Below, piece after piece: positions 47,436 to 56,589 of a stretch of DNA of 64,000 nucleotides. A model generated the notes under the pieces. The model was not told where the DNA came from, made no database searches, and saw nothing but the letters and a program-made list of their open reading frames with translations. The position numbers and the translations under genes were made by a program. The stretch comes from Arthrobacter sp. B2a2-09 (GTDB lineage Bacteria > Actinomycetota > Actinomycetes > Actinomycetales > Micrococcaceae), in assembly GCF_027587375.1 (NCBI RefSeq), contig NZ_JAMXIC010000021.1:1-64000 (forward strand). Reading direction: 5' to 3'. The number at the start of each line of letters is the position of its first letter. Positions within the stretch are counted from its first letter, which is position 1.

Positions 47436-48251
47436 ATGAACACTCTCATCGATCCCTCGCCGTACGCCAGCGACTTCACCGGTAGTGGACCCAGCATCGG
47501 CGTCGTGATGAGCCACGGCTTCACGGGCAGCCCGCATAGCATGCGCCCTTGGGCAGAGTATCTTGCGGCGGAAGGCTACGCCGTCCGACTCCCCCTGCTT
47601 CCAGGCCATGGGACCACGTGGCAGGACATGGCCACCCGGCACTGGCAGGAGTGGCACCATGCGGTGGATGCCGCGTATCTCGAGCTTCAGGCCGAGTGCG
47701 AATTCGTCTTCGCCGCCGGCTTGTCGATGGGAGGGACGCTGGCTCTGCGGATCGCGGCTACGCGCCCCGTGGCTGGTACCGTCGTCGTCAATCCGGGACT
47801 GGTGATCGATGACCCCCGCGCCGCCGTGGTTGGCATCCTCAAGCACGTCATGAAATCCACCCCGGCCATTGCCAACGACATCCTCAAACCCGGCATGGAC
47901 GAGGGAGCGTACCCCAGGACACCGGTCGCCGCCGCCCATGAGTTGAAAAAGATGTACAAGGACACCGTCACCCTGCTCCCCCGGATTTCCGCGCCGGTGC
48001 GCATCTTCCGTTCCTCCGTGGACCACGTGGTTTCGGATCGAAGCATCAAGCAGTTGACGGAGCGGGTCACGGCTTCGATGGAGTTCAGCACCTTGGAGAA
48101 CAGCTACCACGTGGCCACGCTGGACAACGATGCCCTGGAGATTTTCCGGGGCTCGGCCGAGTTCATCAAGAAAACGATGGCCGGATTGACAAGCAGTTCC
48201 GCCCCCGCCAGCCAGTCCGGCACCGAGCTCCGGGATTCACCCCATGAATAG
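47436..48251 (+). CDS. Alpha/beta-hydrolase (carboxylesterase/lipase)
   Basis: A cytoplasmic serine esterase of 271 residues from ATG 47436. The nucleophile elbow is AAGLSMGGTLALR (GxSxG), the oxyanion region VVMSHGFTGSPHSM, and the histidine of the triad lies in ENSYHVATLDND near the C-terminus. A likely Asp is in FRSSVDHVVSD. The overall pattern resembles the Est30 carboxylesterase group, with short acyl esters as substrates; the natural substrate is unknown. The gene overlaps the next one by 8 bp. Confidence 0.88.
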   Translation: MNTLIDPSPYASDFTGSGPSIGVVMSHGFTGSPHSMRPWAEYLAAEGYAVRLPLLPGHGTTWQDMATRHWQEWHHAVDAAYLELQAECEFVFAAGLSMGGTLALRIAATRPVAGTVVVNPGLVIDDPRAAVVGILKHVMKSTPAIANDILKPGMDEGAYPRTPVAAAHELKKMYKDTVTLLPRISAPVRIFRSSVDHVVSDRSIKQLTERVTASMEFSTLENSYHVATLDNDALEIFRGSAEFIKKTMAGLTSSSAPASQSGTELRDSPHE

Positions 48252-48780
48252 GCCAGGCCCTGATTCCCCCGACCAGAGCGCCAACAAAGACGACGACGCC
48301 GTCTGGCTCGATTTGGTGGCCCGGCTTGAGTCGATGCCTTCCTCGGCGCTGGACGAAGCGCCGGCAGCGGAGGAGCCCACCAACGATACCGGAACAGAGC
48401 CTGGCCAAGTTCCAGGCCGCTCATCGTCCCGTTCCTTCCAAGACTTCGATCCTCTTGGGTTGTCCAAAAGGGGCGCTGCCGAAGAACCCGTGAGCGGGGA
48501 GGGCGGCGCTACCGGTCCGCGTGACTACGACGTCGAGGACGAGAACGGGTTCGTGCCGGAGGAACCGCCGAGCCTGGCCGGTACCGAACCGCTGACCATG
48601 CTCGCCTGGCTCGGAGCGGTGGGCGGCCCGCTCGCCCTGCTCTTCACCGCGATGTTCTGGCGCTCGGCGCCGCTCCTGGCCGTGATGGGCATTCTGGCGA
48701 CATTTCTCGCCTCAGTGGTGTACCTCATCATGAAGCTGCCCCAGGAAAAAGACGAGAACGACGACGGCGCCCGCGTCTAG
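48244..48780 (+). CDS. Hypothetical protein with two C-terminal membrane helices
   Basis: A 178-residue protein. The first 110 residues are highly acidic and Ser/Pro-rich and look disordered. Two membrane helices follow: LTMLAWLGAVGGPLALLFTAMFW and LLAVMGILATFLASVVYLIMKL. A charged tail ends the protein. It overlaps the esterase gene by 8 bp and so is translationally coupled. The stop codon TAG is shared, on the other strand, with the stop of the glucokinase gene: the four bases CTAG at 48777-48780 serve both. No family recognised. Confidence 0.82.
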   Translation: MNRPGPDSPDQSANKDDDAVWLDLVARLESMPSSALDEAPAAEEPTNDTGTEPGQVPGRSSSRSFQDFDPLGLSKRGAAEEPVSGEGGATGPRDYDVEDENGFVPEEPPSLAGTEPLTMLAWLGAVGGPLALLFTAMFWRSAPLLAVMGILATFLASVVYLIMKLPQEKDENDDGARV

Positions 48781-49892
48781 CCGCGCGCCCTGCCGCTGAC
48801 CCGGGAGAGATCGGCAGCACCGATCATCCCTGCTCGCGGTCCTAGTGCGGCAAGCTTGATGGCGGCAGCGGGACGGAAACCGCGGCCAGTGAGGTTCCGG
48901 GTGAATGCTGTCCGCGCCGGGCCCACAAGAAGCTCACCGGCGTCGCACAGCCCACCGCCGATGACGAACGTCCCTGGGTCGAGCGCGGCCGCCAGGTTCG
49001 CAAGGCCGAGCCCCAGCCAGTGCCCCACTTCTTCCAGGAGCTCCCTCGAAGCGGAGTCCCCGGCTTTTGCCCGCTCCGTCACCGTAACGCCCGTGATGTT
49101 CTCGGCAGAGCCTCCGGCGGCCTTGAGCAATTCGTAGGCAACCGGTGAATTCCGAAGGGCCAGTTCCCGGGCTTCCCTGCCGAGCGCGTTACCGGAAGCA
49201 TATTGCTCCCAGCAGCCCCTGTTACCGCATTCGCAGCGATGCCCGCCGGGCACCACGATCTGGTGGCCGAACTCCCCTGCTACGCCGAAACGCCCACGCT
49301 CCACCCGTCCATCCATGACCATGGCACCACCGATGCCCGTGCCGAGCGTAATGCAGACGAGGCGACTCTCCCCTTGTCCTGCGCCGAAGCGCCATTCAGC
49401 CCAGGCAGCGGCGTCGGCGTCGTTGGTGACGAGTACCGGGCGCCTCAGCAGGCTCTGCAGGTTTTCGCGCAGCGGCTCGTTACGCCAGGCGAGATGCGGG
49501 CTGAACAGCACCGTGCCGCCGTCGAGATCCATCCAACCGGCGGCGCCGATCCCCACAGATGCAATCCGGTGGCTTTTGCCCAACTCCTGGACAAGCTCGA
49601 CGATCACTTGCTCTACTGCCCTGGCGTCATTGCCCGGGGTGGAGCGGCGCGCTTCCTCGACCACACGGCCCGAGGAATCCACAACTCCCGCTGCCACCTT
49701 CGTGCCGCCGATGTCGATTCCGATCGCCAGCCCCCTGCGGCCCAAATGGGAACGGCGCGCGGCCCACGGGACCGATTCCCAACGCAGGCCGCCGTGCGTG
49801 GAGCCGGGGCGCCGGCCGGTTGAGGTCGAGCCGGACCAGGAAATCTTCCGAACTCTTGCCGGGATCTGGTCGTTGGATGAATTCAGGGGCAT
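48777..49892 (-). CDS. glk: ROK family glucokinase
   Basis: Phosphorylates glucose with ATP. The 371-residue protein has the phosphate loop LAIGIDIGGTKVAAGVVD near residue 55, the catalytic NDADAAAWAEWRFGAGQG, the second phosphate motif [12 protein letters not shown], and the ROK zinc motif GEFGHQIVVPGGHRCECGNRGCWEQY with the CxCGxxGC cysteines. The 50 N-terminal residues are Arg/Ser-rich and not part of the ROK fold, so a downstream start is possible. Together with ppgK at 7.9 kb the window holds two glucose kinases with different phosphate donors. Confidence 0.92.
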   Translation of the reverse strand: MPLNSSNDQIPARVRKISWSGSTSTGRRPGSTHGGLRWESVPWAARRSHLGRRGLAIGIDIGGTKVAAGVVDSSGRVVEEARRSTPGNDARAVEQVIVELVQELGKSHRIASVGIGAAGWMDLDGGTVLFSPHLAWRNEPLRENLQSLLRRPVLVTNDADAAAWAEWRFGAGQGESRLVCITLGTGIGGAMVMDGRVERGRFGVAGEFGHQIVVPGGHRCECGNRGCWEQYASGNALGREARELALRNSPVAYELLKAAGGSAENITGVTVTERAKAGDSASRELLEEVGHWLGLGLANLAAALDPGTFVIGGGLCDAGELLVGPARTAFTRNLTGRGFRPAAAIKLAALGPRAGMIGAADLSRVSGRARG

Positions 49893-49991
49893 GTCGCCAT
49901 CCTATTCCGAGTGCCGCATATGTACTTACATGCAGGCTGTACCGACGGAGCGCTCGCCCGCCCGCGTTGGCGGAATCCCACGCTTCACGTA

Positions 49992-50011
49992 AAGTTACTC
50001 ATCAGTAACTT
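49992..50011. promoter_or_regulatory. 20-bp palindromic operator upstream of the acyl-CoA ligase
   Basis: AAGTTACT (49992-49999) and AGTAACTT (50004-50011) are perfect inverted arms around CATC. It lies about 90 bp before the GTG of the ligase, just upstream of TTGCGA (50024-50029) and TATAGA (50049-50054), which are promoter-like with 19-bp spacing. The form suits a TetR-type fatty acid regulator. Confidence 0.7.
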
Positions 50012-50099
50012 GAGTAAGGTGAATTGCGACACACCCATTACTTGGCCGTATAGAGTTAGAGCAGCCCCGCAATGGTCTGTTGATATCGAAGGAGCTATC

Positions 50100-51911
50100 G
50101 TGCGTGAATTCAGTGTTCCGCCCCTGGTGAATGTTGCCCCCGAAACCAACATCACGGACCTCGTGGTTCGTCAGGCCGCCAAGCCATCCAACCCGGCACT
50201 GTTTGCCAAGCTCAACAGCGCCGGCCAATGGCAGGACATCCGGGCAACGGACTTCCTCAAGGACGTATCGGCCCTGGCTAAAGGCCTGATCGCCAACGGC
50301 GTCAGTGTGGGCGACCGCGTGGGGATCATGTCCAGGACCCGTTACGAATGGTCCCTCGTGGACTTCGCTGTCTGGTTCGCAGGCGGCATTTCCGTGCCGA
50401 TCTATGAAACGTCATCGCCGTCGCAAGTGGCCTGGAACCTCGGTGACTCCGGCGCAGTCGCGGCATTCGCCGAGTCAGCACACCACGAAGACGTCATCCG
50501 GCAGGCCGTCACGGCTGAAGGCCTCAGCTCAGTCGCCCATGTCTGGCAGCTTGAAGGCGGCGGCCTTGACGCCCTTCGCAGCGCCGGCAGCAGTGTCAGC
50601 GACGAGGAACTTGAGACGCGCCGCAGCAGCGCTGTGCTTGTCGACGTCGCCACGATCATCTACACCTCCGGCACCACGGGGCGCCCCAAGGGATGCGAAC
50701 TCACACACGGCAACTTCGTGGAACTCTCGGAGAACGCCTTGGCTTCCCTCGGCGATGTCGTCAACGAGGACGCCAAGACCATCATGTTCCTCCCGTTGGC
50801 CCACGTCTTTGCCCGTTTCATCTCGGTCCTCGCCGTCGCCGCTGGCGCCCAAGTGGCACACACGCCGGATATCAAGAACCTGTTGGCGGACCTGCAGAGC
50901 TTCCAGCCGTCCTTCATCCTGGCTGTGCCGCGTGTCTTCGAGAAGGTCTTCAACTCGGCCCTCACGAAGGCAGAGGACGGTGGCAAGGGTGCCATCTTCC
51001 ACAAGGCAGTGGACACGGCGATCGCCTACTCCAAGGCGCAGCAGTCGGGATCCGTCGGGTTGGTACTGAGGCTCAAGCACGCCGTCTTCGACCGTTTGGT
51101 GTACGGGAAGCTTCGCGCTGCCATGGGCGGCCACGTCAGCCACGCCGTCTCCGGTGGCGGCCCCCTCGGCGAACGGCTAGGCCATTTCTTCCACGGTATC
51201 GGCTTGCAGATCCTGGAAGGATACGGCCTGACAGAGACCACGGCACCCATTTCGGTCAACACCCCGTCCCTGATCAAGATCGGCACGGTGGGGGCCCCGC
51301 TCCCCGGCAATGCGGTCAGGATCGCCGACGACGGCGAAATCCTCGCCAAGGGCGTCTGCGTCATGAGGGGCTACTTCAAGCGGGACGACCTCGCCGCGGA
51401 GACCTTCGTGGACGGGTGGTTCCGGACAGGTGACATCGGCGAACTCGACGAACACGGTTTCCTTAAGATCACCGGCCGCAAGAAGGAAATCATCGTCACA
51501 GCCAGCGGCAAGAACGTTGTTCCTGCCCTGCTGGAGGACCAAATCCGTGCAGACGCCCTGGTGTCCCAAGTCCTTGTCATCGGCGACAACCGGCCCTTTA
51601 TCGGCGCGCTGGTCACCCTCGACGAGGAAGCCCTGCCCGGCTGGCTCGAGCGCCACGGCCTTCCCTCGTCCACGACGACGACGGCTGCCGCGGACAACGC
51701 CCTCGTCCGGGCAGCCGTCCAGGAACTGATCAGCCACGCCAACCAGTCCGTCTCCCATGCGGAAGCGATCAAGTCGTTCCGGATTGTGCCGTCCGACTTC
51801 ACCGAGGCTTCCGGCCACCTCACGCCGTCGTTGAAGGTCAAGCGCGCCCAGGTCATGAAGGATTTCGACGCCGTGATCGAGGAAATGTACTCGGCGCCCA
51901 AGGCTTCCTGA
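50100..51911 (+). CDS. fadD15: Long-chain fatty acid--CoA ligase (FadD15-like)
   Basis: Activates fatty acids to acyl-CoA through an acyl-AMP. From GTG 50100 (GAAGGAGCTATC upstream) it is 603 residues. AMP-binding motifs: IIYTSGTTGRPKGCELTHGNF, GYGLTETTAPISVN and DGWFRTGDIGELDEHGFLKITGRKKEIIVTASGKNVVPALLED. It belongs to the plant/bacterial long-chain class with the LPLAHVFARF segment. M. tuberculosis fadD15 (Rv2187) has the same neighbourhood. A 20-bp palindrome upstream suggests control by a fatty acid regulator. The end is convergent with pyc across a hairpin. Confidence 0.94.
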   Translation: MREFSVPPLVNVAPETNITDLVVRQAAKPSNPALFAKLNSAGQWQDIRATDFLKDVSALAKGLIANGVSVGDRVGIMSRTRYEWSLVDFAVWFAGGISVPIYETSSPSQVAWNLGDSGAVAAFAESAHHEDVIRQAVTAEGLSSVAHVWQLEGGGLDALRSAGSSVSDEELETRRSSAVLVDVATIIYTSGTTGRPKGCELTHGNFVELSENALASLGDVVNEDAKTIMFLPLAHVFARFISVLAVAAGAQVAHTPDIKNLLADLQSFQPSFILAVPRVFEKVFNSALTKAEDGGKGAIFHKAVDTAIAYSKAQQSGSVGLVLRLKHAVFDRLVYGKLRAAMGGHVSHAVSGGGPLGERLGHFFHGIGLQILEGYGLTETTAPISVNTPSLIKIGTVGAPLPGNAVRIADDGEILAKGVCVMRGYFKRDDLAAETFVDGWFRTGDIGELDEHGFLKITGRKKEIIVTASGKNVVPALLEDQIRADALVSQVLVIGDNRPFIGALVTLDEEALPGWLERHGLPSSTTTTAAADNALVRAAVQELISHANQSVSHAEAIKSFRIVPSDFTEASGHLTPSLKVKRAQVMKDFDAVIEEMYSAPKAS

Positions 51912-51945
51912 CGCGCCGCACCCCGACGCATCGGTCAAAGCAAAA

Positions 51946-51982
51946 AAGGAAGGTCCCGGGCTCACAGCCCGGGACCTTCCTT
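51946..51982. terminator. 37-bp palindrome between the acyl-CoA ligase and pyc
   Basis: AAGGAAGGTCCCGGGCT (51946-51962) pairs perfectly with AGCCCGGGACCTTCCTT (51966-51982) around CAC, preceded by AAAA on the left. Because it lies between convergent genes it likely stops both. Confidence 0.85.
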
Positions 51983-52010
51983 GATGCGTGCTCCGCGGAG
52001 GAGCGGGCCG

Positions 52011-55000
52011 CTATTCGACCACGATCAATAGATCGCCGCCCTGGACCTGCTCCACGTTGTTGATGGCGAGGCGCGAGACCGTGCCGGCTACCGGCGTCGT
52101 GATGGATGCTTCCATCTTCATCGCCTCGATGGTGGCGACGGTGTCGCCGGCCTTGACGGCGTCGCCTGCTTTGACGGTCAGGGTCACGGCGCCGGCGAAC
52201 GGCGCTGCCACCTGGCCGGGCTGGGACGCATCCGCCTTCTCTGCGGCCTTCACGTTGCTCACGACCGACTTGTCACGAACCACCACGGGACGGGACTGGC
52301 CGTTGAGCTTGCACATGACTGTGCGCATGCCCTTTTCGTCGGGCTCCGAGACTGCTTCCAAGGAGGCGATCAGGCGCACGCCCTTTTCGAGCTCCATGAC
52401 GTGTTCGGCACCGAGCTGGAGACCATACAGGTAGTCGCGGGTATCGAGCACCGACAGGTTGCCGTAGGTGTCCACGCTCTTGAGGTAGTCCTTGGTGGGG
52501 CCCTCGAACAGCAGCCGGTTCAGGGTCCTCTGGCGGGACTTGGAATCGCCCTTGAGCGCAGCACTGTCTTCGGCGCTCAGTTCGACGTCGCGGACCTTGA
52601 TGCTGCGGCCCTGGAGCGCCTTGGTGCGGAACGGCTCCGGCCATCCTCCGGGAGGATCTCCCAATTCGCCCGATAGGAAGCCGATGACGGAGTCCGGGAT
52701 GTCGTAGTTCTGCGGGTTCTCGTTGAAGTCCGCCGGATCTGCATGGATTCCCACGAGGTGCAGCGCGAGATCGCCCACCACCTTGGACGAGGGCGTCACC
52801 TTGACCAAGCGGCCCAGGATACGGTCCGCGGCCGTGTACATGTCCTCAATGGCCTCGAAACGCTCGCCGAGGCCCAGCGCGATGGCCTGCTGGCGCAGGT
52901 TGGACAGCTGGCCGCCCGGGATTTCGTGCTGGTAGACCCGGCCTGTGGGACCGGGAAGCCCGGACTCGAACGGCGCATAGACCCGGCGGACCGCTTCCCA
53001 GTAGGGCTCCAGGGAGCTGACGCTGGCCAGGCTGAGTCCGGTGTCGCGCGGAGTATGTGCCAAGGCGGCCACAAGGGCCGACGCCGACGGCTGGCTCGTC
53101 GTACCGGCCAGGGACGCAGACGCGACGTCGACGGCGTCCACGCCGGCGTCCACGGCTGCCAACAGGGTGGCCAGCTGGCCGCCTGCGGTGTCGTGCGTGT
53201 GCAGGTGGACCGGAAGGTCGAAGCGTTCACGCAAGGCGGTGACAAGCTTGGCTGCGGCCGCCGGGCGAAGCAGGCCGGCCATGTCCTTGATGGCGAGGAT
53301 GTGCGCACCGGCGTCGACGATCTTCTGGGCGAGGTCCAGGTAGTAGTCGAGGGTGTACAGGTTCTCGTTCGGGTCGAGGAGATCGCCGGTGTAGCAGAGT
53401 GCCACCTCGGCTACCGCGGTGCCAGTGGCCCGCACTGCGCGGATGGCCGGAGCCATCTGGTTGACGTCGTTGAGGGCGTCGAAGATGCGGAAGATATCGA
53501 TGCCCGTTGCAGCAGCCTCGTTGACGAACGCCTCGGTGACTTCCTCCGGGTAGGGCGTGTACCCGACCGTGTTACGTCCACGGAGCAGCATCTGCAGGCA
53601 GACGTTGGGCAAGGCCTTGCGCAGGGCGGCCAGCCGGTCCCAAGGATCCTCACCGAGGAAGCGCAGTGCGACGTCGTAGGTGGCACCGCCCCAGGCTTCG
53701 ACCGACAGCAGTTCCGGCAGCAGCGCGGAAACCGCAGGGCCCGCAGCGACGAGGTCGCGGGTACGGACACGGGTGGCAAGGAGCGACTGGTGGGCATCGC
53801 GGAAGGTGGTGTCCGTGACGGCCACAGCCTGCTGCTCGCGCAGCGCCTTCGCAAAACCTTCGGGTCCCAACTCCTGCAGCTTCTGGCGCGAGCCGGCCGG
53901 TGCAACGATCCCAGCAACCGATGGGAGCTTGGCTGCGGGGTCCGTGTGGACTTTGAGTTCGCCGTTGGGCTTGTTGACCGTCACATCGGCCAACCAGGTC
54001 AGCAGCTTGGTGCCGCGGTCCGCGGAGACGTGGGACTTCAGCAGTTCAGGGCGCTTGTCGATGAAGTCGGTCGCCACGTTGCCCGCAATGAAGTCCGGAT
54101 CGGCAAGGACGGCCTGGAGGAAGGGGATGTTGGTGGACACGCCACGGATCCGGAACTCGGCCAAACCGCGCCGGGCGCGGGCCACGGCAGCCGGGTAGTC
54201 GCGTCCGCGGCAGGTCAGCTTGACCAGCATGGAGTCAAAGTGGGGGCTGATCTCGGCACCCGAGTAGACCGTGCCGCCGTCGAGACGGACACCCGCGCCA
54301 CCTGCGGAACGGTAGCCGGTGATCTTTCCGACGTCGGGCCGGAAGCCGTTGGCGGGATCTTCCGTGGTGATGCGGCACTGCAGTGCGGCACCCTTGATGG
54401 ATACCGACTCCTGGCTCAAGCCGAGGTCCGCAAGGGTCTCGCCCGATGCGATGCGCATCTGCGCCTGGACGAGATCTACGTCCGTGATTTCCTCAGTGAC
54501 CGTGTGCTCAACCTGGATGCGCGGGTTCATCTCGATGAACACGTGCTGGCCGGCTCGTTCGCCCTCGGTGTCCACCAGGAACTCGACCGTTCCGGCGTTG
54601 ACGTAGTTCAGGGCCTTCGCAAAAGCCACGGCATCCCGGTAGAGGGCCTGGCGAATGGACTCGTCCAGGTTGGGGGCCGGTGCGATTTCCACGACTTTCT
54701 GGTGGCGGCGCTGCAGGGAGCAGTCGCGCTCGAAGAGGTGCATGACGTTGCCCTCGGCATCGGCCAGGATCTGGACCTCGATGTGACGAGGACGCAGCAC
54801 TGCCTGCTCCAGGAACATGGTGGGATCGCCGAACGCGGCGTCCGCCTCGCGCATGGCCGACTGGAGGGCTTCCGGAAGGTCCTCGCGGGTCTCTACCCGG
54901 CGCATGCCGCGGCCACCGCCGCCAGCTACAGCCTTGGCGAAGATCGGGAATCCGACCTCGTCGGCTGCGGCGATGAGCTCGTCGATGTCGCGGGACGGCG

Positions 55001-55406
55001 CGCTGGACTTCAAGACCGGTACGCCGGCCTTGCGGGCGGCTTCGAGTGCGGCGACCTTGTTACCGGCGAGCTCCAGCACCTCCGCCGGAGGGCCGATAAA
55101 CGTGATGCCTGCCTCTTGGGCCGCCCGGGCGAGGTCCGGGTTCTCGGACAGGAATCCGTAGCCCGGGTAGATCGCGTCTGCACCCGATTCTTTGGCGACG
55201 CGGACGATTTCGGCTACGTCCAGGTAAGCGCGGACCGGATGACCTTCCTGGCCGATCAGGTAGGCCTCATCGGCCTTCTGCCGGTGGATCGAGTTGCGAT
55301 CCTCATACGGGAAGACCGCTACGGTCTTGGCGCCCAGTTCATAGCTAGCGCGGAAGGCCCTGATCGCGATTTCGCCGCGATTAGCCACCAGAATCTTGGA
55401 AAACAT
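52011..55406 (-). CDS. pyc: Pyruvate carboxylase
   Basis: Carboxylates pyruvate to oxaloacetate, refilling the TCA cycle. The 1131 residues form one full polypeptide: biotin carboxylase with ATP-grasp domain at the N-terminus (KILVANRGEIAIRAFRASYELGA, then AVAGGGGRGMR), carboxyltransferase in the middle (TFRDAHQSLLATRVRTRDL, then AHILAIKDMAGLLRPAAA with the lysine and histidine metal sites) and the biotin carboxyl carrier at the end (TIEAMKMEASI, Lys1097). The ATG at 55406 has AGGAGAAGC upstream. A CRP/GlxR-like site lies about 80 bp upstream. Confidence 0.98.
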   Translation of the reverse strand: MFSKILVANRGEIAIRAFRASYELGAKTVAVFPYEDRNSIHRQKADEAYLIGQEGHPVRAYLDVAEIVRVAKESGADAIYPGYGFLSENPDLARAAQEAGITFIGPPAEVLELAGNKVAALEAARKAGVPVLKSSAPSRDIDELIAAADEVGFPIFAKAVAGGGGRGMRRVETREDLPEALQSAMREADAAFGDPTMFLEQAVLRPRHIEVQILADAEGNVMHLFERDCSLQRRHQKVVEIAPAPNLDESIRQALYRDAVAFAKALNYVNAGTVEFLVDTEGERAGQHVFIEMNPRIQVEHTVTEEITDVDLVQAQMRIASGETLADLGLSQESVSIKGAALQCRITTEDPANGFRPDVGKITGYRSAGGAGVRLDGGTVYSGAEISPHFDSMLVKLTCRGRDYPAAVARARRGLAEFRIRGVSTNIPFLQAVLADPDFIAGNVATDFIDKRPELLKSHVSADRGTKLLTWLADVTVNKPNGELKVHTDPAAKLPSVAGIVAPAGSRQKLQELGPEGFAKALREQQAVAVTDTTFRDAHQSLLATRVRTRDLVAAGPAVSALLPELLSVEAWGGATYDVALRFLGEDPWDRLAALRKALPNVCLQMLLRGRNTVGYTPYPEEVTEAFVNEAAATGIDIFRIFDALNDVNQMAPAIRAVRATGTAVAEVALCYTGDLLDPNENLYTLDYYLDLAQKIVDAGAHILAIKDMAGLLRPAAAAKLVTALRERFDLPVHLHTHDTAGGQLATLLAAVDAGVDAVDVASASLAGTTSQPSASALVAALAHTPRDTGLSLASVSSLEPYWEAVRRVYAPFESGLPGPTGRVYQHEIPGGQLSNLRQQAIALGLGERFEAIEDMYTAADRILGRLVKVTPSSKVVGDLALHLVGIHADPADFNENPQNYDIPDSVIGFLSGELGDPPGGWPEPFRTKALQGRSIKVRDVELSAEDSAALKGDSKSRQRTLNRLLFEGPTKDYLKSVDTYGNLSVLDTRDYLYGLQLGAEHVMELEKGVRLIASLEAVSEPDEKGMRTVMCKLNGQSRPVVVRDKSVVSNVKAAEKADASQPGQVAAPFAGAVTLTVKAGDAVKAGDTVATIEAMKMEASITTPVAGTVSRLAINNVEQVQGGDLLIVVE

Positions 55407-55482
55407 GCTTCTCCTGCATCATTGCGGGTGTAACGGTCGGTGGTCACAGTGTGTAAGACCTCCATACCCAAACACAAATCTT

Positions 55483-55498
55483 TGTGGTGACAGTCACA
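55483..55498. promoter_or_regulatory. CRP/GlxR-like site upstream of pyc
   Basis: TGTGGTGACAGTCACA matches the TGTGA-n6-TCACA consensus except for one base (G for A in the left half). Its right edge is about 77 bp from the pyc ATG. Confidence 0.5.
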
Positions 55499-55617
55499 CA
55501 GGGATTCGTCACGAGCAGTGTACCTTCGCGCACGATGCAGTTTCACGTGCTAAAAGGCGATCGAGTAACAAGCGGCCCAAGCCGTTCCGGGCTGATAAGG
55601 CAGGAATCGGCGTCCAC

Positions 55618-55634
55618 TCAACATATGATGTTGA
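55618..55634. promoter_or_regulatory. 17-bp inverted repeat upstream of the ParA-like gene
   Basis: TCAACAT and ATGTTGA flank ATG. It lies about 75-100 bp before the ParA-like start. An operator for that gene is possible; chance cannot be excluded. Confidence 0.35.
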
Positions 55635-55707
55635 AGGGCAGCGGCAGGGCCCCGGTTCCGGCAAGGCCGGAACACAAGCACCGCGACACGGCAACCGGCG
55701 TTAGGTT

Positions 55708-56538
55708 TTGGGTTTTCAAGTGCAAGTAGTCAGCATCAGCAGCCTCAAAGGCGGCGTGGGCAAGACATCCGTAACCACTGGGCTAGCCTCGGCCGCACTG
55801 GCCGCAGGCATCCCCACCCTTGTTGTGGACTTGGATCCCCATGCCGACGCCACCACGGCCCTTGGCGTCCAGGCCGGCGACCAGCTCGACATTGGCCGTA
55901 TGCTCAAGAACCCCCGCAAGGCCAGGCTCTTGGAGAACGTGGTCAGCAGCGGCTGGGTTGACCACGCGCGCGGCAATGGCGGAGGGACGGCCCTTGATGT
56001 CGCCGTCGGATCCGCCTACACCGGAATCTACGATCGGCCGGATCTCGGGCGGCGCGATCTCCGTCGCCTGGCTACGGTCCTTGCCCCGGCCGAAAAGTAC
56101 GAGCTGGTGCTCGTCGACTGTCCGCCATCCCTCAACGGCCTCACCCGTATGGCGTGGAGCGCGAGTGACCGCGTGGTCCTTGTCGCCGAACCGGGACTCT
56201 TCTCGGTAGCCGGCACGGAGCGCACCATGCGCGCCATCCAACTGTTCCGCCAGGAGTTCGCTCCCCAGCTGGCTCCTGCAGGGATTGTTGCCAACCGGGT
56301 CCGGCCCGCCTCGTCCGAGCACACGTTCCGCCTCGCGGAGATGGAATCGATGTTCGGCGATCTCTTGCTGGCACCGCATATTCCGGAGCAGGCGAACTGG
56401 CAGCAAATCCAGGGTGCCGCCCACGCCGTACATCACTGGCCTGGCGACTCCGCCAAGAACACCGCCAAGCTGTTTGACTCTCTTCTGGAGAACATGCTGT
56501 CCTCAAACAACGGCACGCGGGAACGCCGCAAGCGCTGA
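55708..56538 (+). CDS. ParA/MinD-like ATPase, orphan
   Basis: A 276-residue P-loop ATPase of the ParA/Soj class, which move DNA or protein cargo by ATP-dependent dimer cycling. The deviant Walker A is SSLKGGVGKTSVTTGLASAAL, Walker A' LVVDLDPHADATTALGV, and Walker B YELVLVDCPPSLNGL. No ParB or cargo gene is adjacent. It lies between pyc (divergent) and the MerR gene (convergent). Starts are TTG 55708 or GTG 55720. The C-terminus is basic (NGTRERRKR). The sequence does not show the function beyond the ATPase. Confidence 0.88.
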   Translation: MGFQVQVVSISSLKGGVGKTSVTTGLASAALAAGIPTLVVDLDPHADATTALGVQAGDQLDIGRMLKNPRKARLLENVVSSGWVDHARGNGGGTALDVAVGSAYTGIYDRPDLGRRDLRRLATVLAPAEKYELVLVDCPPSLNGLTRMAWSASDRVVLVAEPGLFSVAGTERTMRAIQLFRQEFAPQLAPAGIVANRVRPASSEHTFRLAEMESMFGDLLLAPHIPEQANWQQIQGAAHAVHHWPGDSAKNTAKLFDSLLENMLSSNNGTRERRKR

Positions 56539-56589
56539 CGAAGGCTGGGGAATCTGCGAGGCAGAAGCTACTCCCCTTCGAGAATAGCG

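Larger units (their letters stand above)
55407..55707. other. Divergent promoter region of pyc and the ParA-like gene
   Basis: A 301-bp region without a gene. It holds a CRP-like site (55483-55498), a 17-bp inverted repeat (55618-55634) and a short GC hairpin, GTTCCGGC/GCCGGAAC (55655-55673), that lies in the probable leader of the ParA-like gene. No ORF here has a family match I recognise. Confidence 0.5.

Noticed and set aside
52743-55433. 896-codon plus-strand open frame opposite pyc
   Set aside because: Antisense shadow of pyruvate carboxylase, without start signal or domain.
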